Shown here in pieces: positions 39,201 through 45,200 of a DNA stretch of 64,000 bases (the first letter of the stretch is position 1; the number at the start of each line of letters is the position of its first letter). Position numbers and translations under genes: made by a program. The notes beneath the pieces were generated by a model. The model saw nothing but the letters and a program-made list of their open reading frames with translations. It ran no database searches and was not told the DNA's origin. The stretch is from Diorhabda sublineata (Eukaryota > Arthropoda > Insecta > Coleoptera > Chrysomelidae), in the NCBI RefSeq assembly GCF_026230105.1, contig NC_079483.1:5077312-5141311 (forward strand). The letters are read 5' to 3'.

Positions 39201-42200
39201 CCGTATATTTGATTTTGGAAATGGACGCCGCTGCTGTTCCTCCTAGTGCACTTCGCAAGTAATAAAATTTTTGAATATTATCTAATTTTTTACTATCATG
39301 AATAAGGCTTTTATATGTGTCCCTGAATTCTAACCAATCTTCAAAGTTTCCACTGAATTTAGGAAGTGATATATCCGGAAGCTTTATACCCTCGTTTTTA
39401 CAACAAGCTTTGTCTGAAATCACGCTAAGATTTGTATCATTATCGTGATTATTGTAGCTTTGTAAAATGTTTTTAGCAACAGCGATTGCATCATAATATG
39501 AATTTTCAAATCTCTCTCGTTCGATTAATTGCTCATCTAAATTTATATCATCCTGTAACTCTATTTCTAATTGATATGATTTGAATTCGTCAAGATAATT
39601 TTCGGCATCACGTAACCTATCTTTTAATTTTGTAACTTCTGTTTGGCTTAAATTAGATATAGTTGCAAATTCATTTACCGCTTTTGTGAAAATAGTTAAC
39701 TGAGCTTTAATTACACCTCTTTTCTTTATTAGTTTGCCAAGTTCTGCCATTTTATATTGTCAAATTGTTCAAGCACAAACAGAGAAGCTTTGAAATCGCA
39801 AATGGAAAGAAAAATTCGGAAATAAATAATTTGGAACAAACTCACTCTGATTTCGGTCGAACTGCCTGATTCTTGCAATTGAACTAGTCGGCCAGTTGAG
39901 TTGATGTCTGGTCGCCGTGATATTGTATCGACTACTTGTTTGGTCGATCACTTTGCACTCGTTGATAGTTGCTTGCAGCACGTGGTAAATTGTTTTTGGG
40001 TTATAGTTGTTAATAATATATTGTTTATTGCGAATTTTCACTGGTTTTGTTTATAATCCGCTCGTAAGGACCATTTTTTGTATTATAGTTATTATTAACA
40101 CGTTCACATTAACATTTATTTGTAAGAAAATTTTTACATAGCTTTAACAACAGAACTTATTATATTATCTCATTTCTTCCATTCGCTCAGTAGTCGGTTG
40201 GTCGGACAGCGTTGCCAGTTTTCATGAGTTTTGAATTAATTCTGGCGTGAACAAATAATTAAAAGTAAAACCATTGTACTATTCTTTGTATTAGAGACTA
40301 GAAGTTACGAAATGTTTATATAAATATGAAAACTGACAGAACTAATGAGGCACACAGTTTGTTTAGAAATCAAACAAATTCGTTTTTGTTTCTGTTGCGT
40401 AAATATTCCGATTAAGAACATTAAAAAAACGGATGAATGAATGAATGTATACAAAGTTATATATAGACAGGCAAACATTAAGTTAATTGGTATAAAAACC
40501 ACTTATATTAACCTCGTTCGTTACATAGAAAACATCATAATATCGATCATATGATTCTACTTTCTAAAAATAAAAATTTTCATTAGGAAATTCAAGCGAA
40601 AACATTGAACTTTAATGGGTCTCCATTCAAATATAGCACGAAGGTGAAAGAGGATTTGAAGTTGGTTTTTGATAGAAAATTACATAATGGTAGATAAAAA
40701 ATCTGACGTTTTCAAGATACGGCATGTCCTAAAAAGTTTCAAACCGATTCGTATCTCATAATAGAAAATAAACTAAAATCGTGGCCATGTTAATCTTTTG
40801 GGTTTCATTTTTTTTTTCTATCACAAAAAGTTAAAGTATTTTAAATGTTAGCGATTAAATGTAGCAAAATTTCTTATCAACAAATAACTGTTTTTGTGGT
40901 TTTTTAAAATTTGAATTTTATACGTATTTTAATGTTTCTTTCATTCCATTGTTGTACCAACTTGTGGTTCAATCAAGGTGTTTTAAAGTCGAGACTAGTT
41001 AAGCAAAAAAATGAATAAAGTTGGGCAGTTAAGTGAACGCGAAGCTGAAAGAATAGCCGAGTTAGTTGGACTGGGAAAAAGTTATCGTGCAGTGGCAAAT
41101 CTGTTTGGCGTACACCACACAACCATTGGCAGATGGATGCAAAGATTTCGAGAGACCGGTTCACATTCTAGAAGGCATAGACAAGGAGGTCCTTCAGTTT
41201 TAACTACTCGAAATGAACGTTTTTTGCAATTAAATTCATTAAGAAATCGATCAATAACAAGTGTCGGGTTCAACAGTCTTTTACGAGAAGTAAATATCTC
41301 AATCAATAAGAAGACTCTTTCAAAATGCTGGTCTACACAAAAGAAGAGCTCTCCAGGTACCTTTGCTAACCAGACAGCATCGTGTTGCTAGACTAAGATT
41401 TGCAAGACAACATTTAGATTGGAATTTAGAAAATTGGTGACAAGTTTTATTTACTGATGAGACCAGAATTAGTCTAAGAGGTCCAGGTGGACGTTATCAA
41501 ATTCGAAGACGGCGAGGAGAATGATTTGCGCCCAGGGAGCCGTTCCAAGGAGGGTCTATCATGTTTTAGGGAGGAATTCGTTTTGATGTCCGCACAGAAT
41601 TAGTGTCTTTTCCTAGACCCGCCCTTAACGCAGCAAGATACATAACTGACATTCTTGAAAATCACGTCGTTTCGTTTGGGACATTTATTGGTGATGATTT
41701 CGTTTAATGTATCGGCTACCAATTATTGCCGATGTATTAAATCGGGACAGATTCTATAAACTTCGTACAAATTTTGATGTAATAGATAACCTTGAGGTAT
41801 CTGAAGATGTCAACCACCATGTGAACCACCTGTGGAAAATTCAACCGATGATTGATCGAGTAAGAAACACGTGTAAAGATATTGTCAGGCCAATTGTTAG
41901 GGAGTTTAACATTAATATTAATCCCCAATTTTAACAATATGTCAGTTTCTTCTCGAATTCGAGGCCCAGGACTTTAAAAATACACTGATCTCGATGTTTT
42001 TAAGTGTAAAGGCCAATTGTAGATGGCGCCACCACGTTCTTCTTATTCGCGAAATTATAACGGCCTTCAGCAAGGTCTCCAGGAATGTTCCATGTCTTAA
42101 CAATTCTTGGTTTGCCTTCGGAAATAATCACTTTGGCTATCTTATTTGGATCACCAAATTCTAACAGTGATAACATGAGAATGGGGCTGGAAAATTGGCC

Positions 42201-45200
42201 AAAAACATTGCAAAAATCTGCTTTTTGCTAATAACTGCCGAAATATGGTATTTAGGGAGTTATTTTTGGGCTTAAAATGAAGATCATTGTCTACAAAAAT
42301 GTCTATGATAATTTTTTTAGCAACATCAATATTTTTCACGGGCTTTCGAAAATTCCCAAATCTAACACTGTGAAAATATGGCAGTTTCTGCTCGAATTTG
42401 AAGCCGAGAAGTTTAAAAAACTGGGCAGAACCACTTTTCAGTTTATAAGGCAAAGAGTGTTTATTATCAACATCAAAGCAACAACAAGCAGAAGAACTGA
42501 AAAGCCAACGTGGAGGCAGAGACTATATCAAACGCCCCTTCGATACTAAAGGATATGGGCGCCGCGTGGATGCACGCACAGGATGAAAAAAATATATGAC
42601 GTAATTCCATCTATTTGGAAGGCGGGGATTTTTTTCGTACTTTAAAGAATATACTTGAAAAGAATGAAATGAAAGAAAAAAGAATGCTCGAAAAAAAGTA
42701 CAGTTTTCCCCCCGAGTCCGCGGTTTTTCAATTTTCTAAAAAAACTACAGAACTTGAGGAAAAAAAGGAAAGAGGACTAAAATGGAGACATTCTCAAATA
42801 TACAATGATATGCATTTGAAGGCGATCTGATTATTAATTATTTGTTAATTCATTAAAGACCCCAAGATTTTTAAAAACTGCAAAAATCCAAAAAAAAACG
42901 ACCTTAAAAAAATACTTTGTGTGTTAATATACTCGGATGTTATGTAAAGAATTTTTCTGAACATGTTTAACACCTTTCAATGCCCCAGAATCCAAAAAGA
43001 TTCAACTAAATAACTAATATTAACAAAAATATGGGTGAATTGGAAAAATATCGAGGAAATAGAACTTTGGGTAGGATTTTCAATATTAAACACAAATTTT
43101 TCGAAAAAATAATCAGTATGTCGTGATGGCTATGGATTTCCCCTTTCAAATGAATTTCAAATCACGAAAAAATATCAATTTTTACACGAGTTATTGAACG
43201 ATTTGTCCACCTGCTTCTACGAGAACGCGTGGACTGCGTTCCCGGCAGCGCTCTAAATACGGGGTGCGTTAAGGGATTGTTATCTCGATAATGAATTGAC
43301 CTTGATTTTAAGCCCAAAAAGAACTCCCTAACTGTTATATTTCAGCAGTTTTTTAGAACTTTGGGCCATTTTCCCAGTGCCATCCACATGTTTTTTCTGG
43401 TAAATAATTTGATGGTTGAAATTACCCATCAATACCTGCCGGCAAAATCGAGGGTATGTTGCGACCTTTATTTACTGTACTATAATGTCTAACAGGATGA
43501 AAGGATGTGTCTTCAAAAAAGATGCAGAGATGAAAAGAGGACAGGCAGACGTGATAAAAAAATATGTGCTACAAAATGAAAAGATAATCAATCCGTTATT
43601 ATGGTTTCTACGGCCTTTGAAAAAGCCCCTGTTCAAAATGTGAAGCGGCGGGATAAAAATACGAAGAAACACGTTGAAATATCCTGTCCGAATGTAGTTG
43701 AAATTTATAATGAAAAGCAGTCGATATTTTTTGAAAACCAAAAAATGGACATTTAAAACAATTCTTCATTTATTTGATATATGCATAGTTAATAACTGGC
43801 TGGAATATAAAAATGATTGCGGAACGAATAAATTCAAGTCCAAATATATAATGGATTTTTTGAAATTTCGTTTAAGTTTAGAAGAATTTTTAGTTTGTGG
43901 CACAAACAAAGGGGAAGAGAAGAAAATCCGAGACCCAGTTCTAAGAAATGCTTGTGAAGACAAAAGATTTGATGTCTTCAATCATTGGCCAGTTCATGAG
44001 AACCAAAACTGCTAGTAATAATAATTCTTAACTGGATATATAGTAATAAAAATTCAGTTTCAGGAGCGTAAGGGATATGTACGAAGTTGATTGAATATGT
44101 AAAAAATGAGGGCCATTTAAAAATGGCCGTCGTAGAGTGGATTCACATAGACCACGTAGAGTTTGGCATTATGGAACGGCCAAATGGAAACTTCTAAATA
44201 AAAGTCCAATGACGCTTCAGTTCGAGCAAACGAAATTTCGGAATAATCTTGACAGATATGGAAGCCTATATTCCGTACACCTCCAACAACAATTCGTGAT
44301 TTGATAAAAACTGCACTAGATTAGTCAATAACGAAAATGCTGCTTATTGCAGTGATTTTTTAAGAGGTGTAGGATTTGATTTTGAAAAAAATTTGAAAAA
44401 CATTGATGAAACCTTTATAGGAATCGATAGAACGATCAGTTTAATTTAATTTTTGAAGATGATTTTATGCAAATATTGAGCGCGGTTCCGCTTTAGATAC
44501 TTTAGATTCACTATCTCCAACATATCGGCCGGTATTTCACGAATAAATGCGACATACCTCCGAAACTGTAAGTGAAATAAAATAATCTTCCAATCGATAA
44601 AGTATTTCGTTTTTTATATTCATAAATACACCGTTACCTTATCCATAATACCAACAGAATCGTTGGTGGTATTTTCTTTTGAAAAAGTTATAATTTTTCC
44701 GGACTATGAATTTATATAGAAAAAAGTCGTTCTAACTTATTGATTTGATTGCATTCGAAATAACTTACTTTCCGTTCTTCTTTAAGATCCTTAACTAACG
44801 CCGTAAGTTCCTTTATAACATTCGCTTGTAGATCTTCGGCGACTAATTCGTGTTGACCAGCTAAATCGTTAACTTCGTTCATTAACATTTTGAAAGCCTG
44901 GCAAGAAGTAAATCTGCAAATAATTAAAACATCCAATAAATATCTAATACGAGATCAGATAGTTCTCCCTCTTTCCCCAGTCTTGTCTTTTAAGTTTTTG
45001 GTAATTTTTTTAACCCCTCTTTTATTTGCAATCTGTAAAATTTTACAATGAGCAAATGGTTTGAAGCAATTCAAATTATCTTGTAGGAGAATCACCCCTT
45101 CACTTCTTCAATCTTTCTAGTTCTTCAGTTGGATGCAATGCCCCATAGTTGAACACCATAACTCCAGATGAGGTTTAGTGTGACTTTATTATCGATTATT

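Larger units (their letters stand above)
34435..40253 (-). mobile_element. Intact BEL/Pao LTR retrotransposon
   Basis: A complete element, 5819 bp, on the minus strand (sense to the host gene). It is bounded by two 175-bp LTRs that appear identical, starts TG and ends CA, and is flanked by the 5-bp duplication AATAA (34430-34434 and 40254-40258), a size typical of BEL/Pao. One unbroken 1702-codon gag-pol frame fills the inside. Primer-binding site and polypurine-tract candidates are present. Identical LTRs and no frame damage imply a recent insertion. It lies in the long F-BAR intron, between exons 44769-44913 and 30332-30606. No env frame was seen. Confidence 0.95.
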
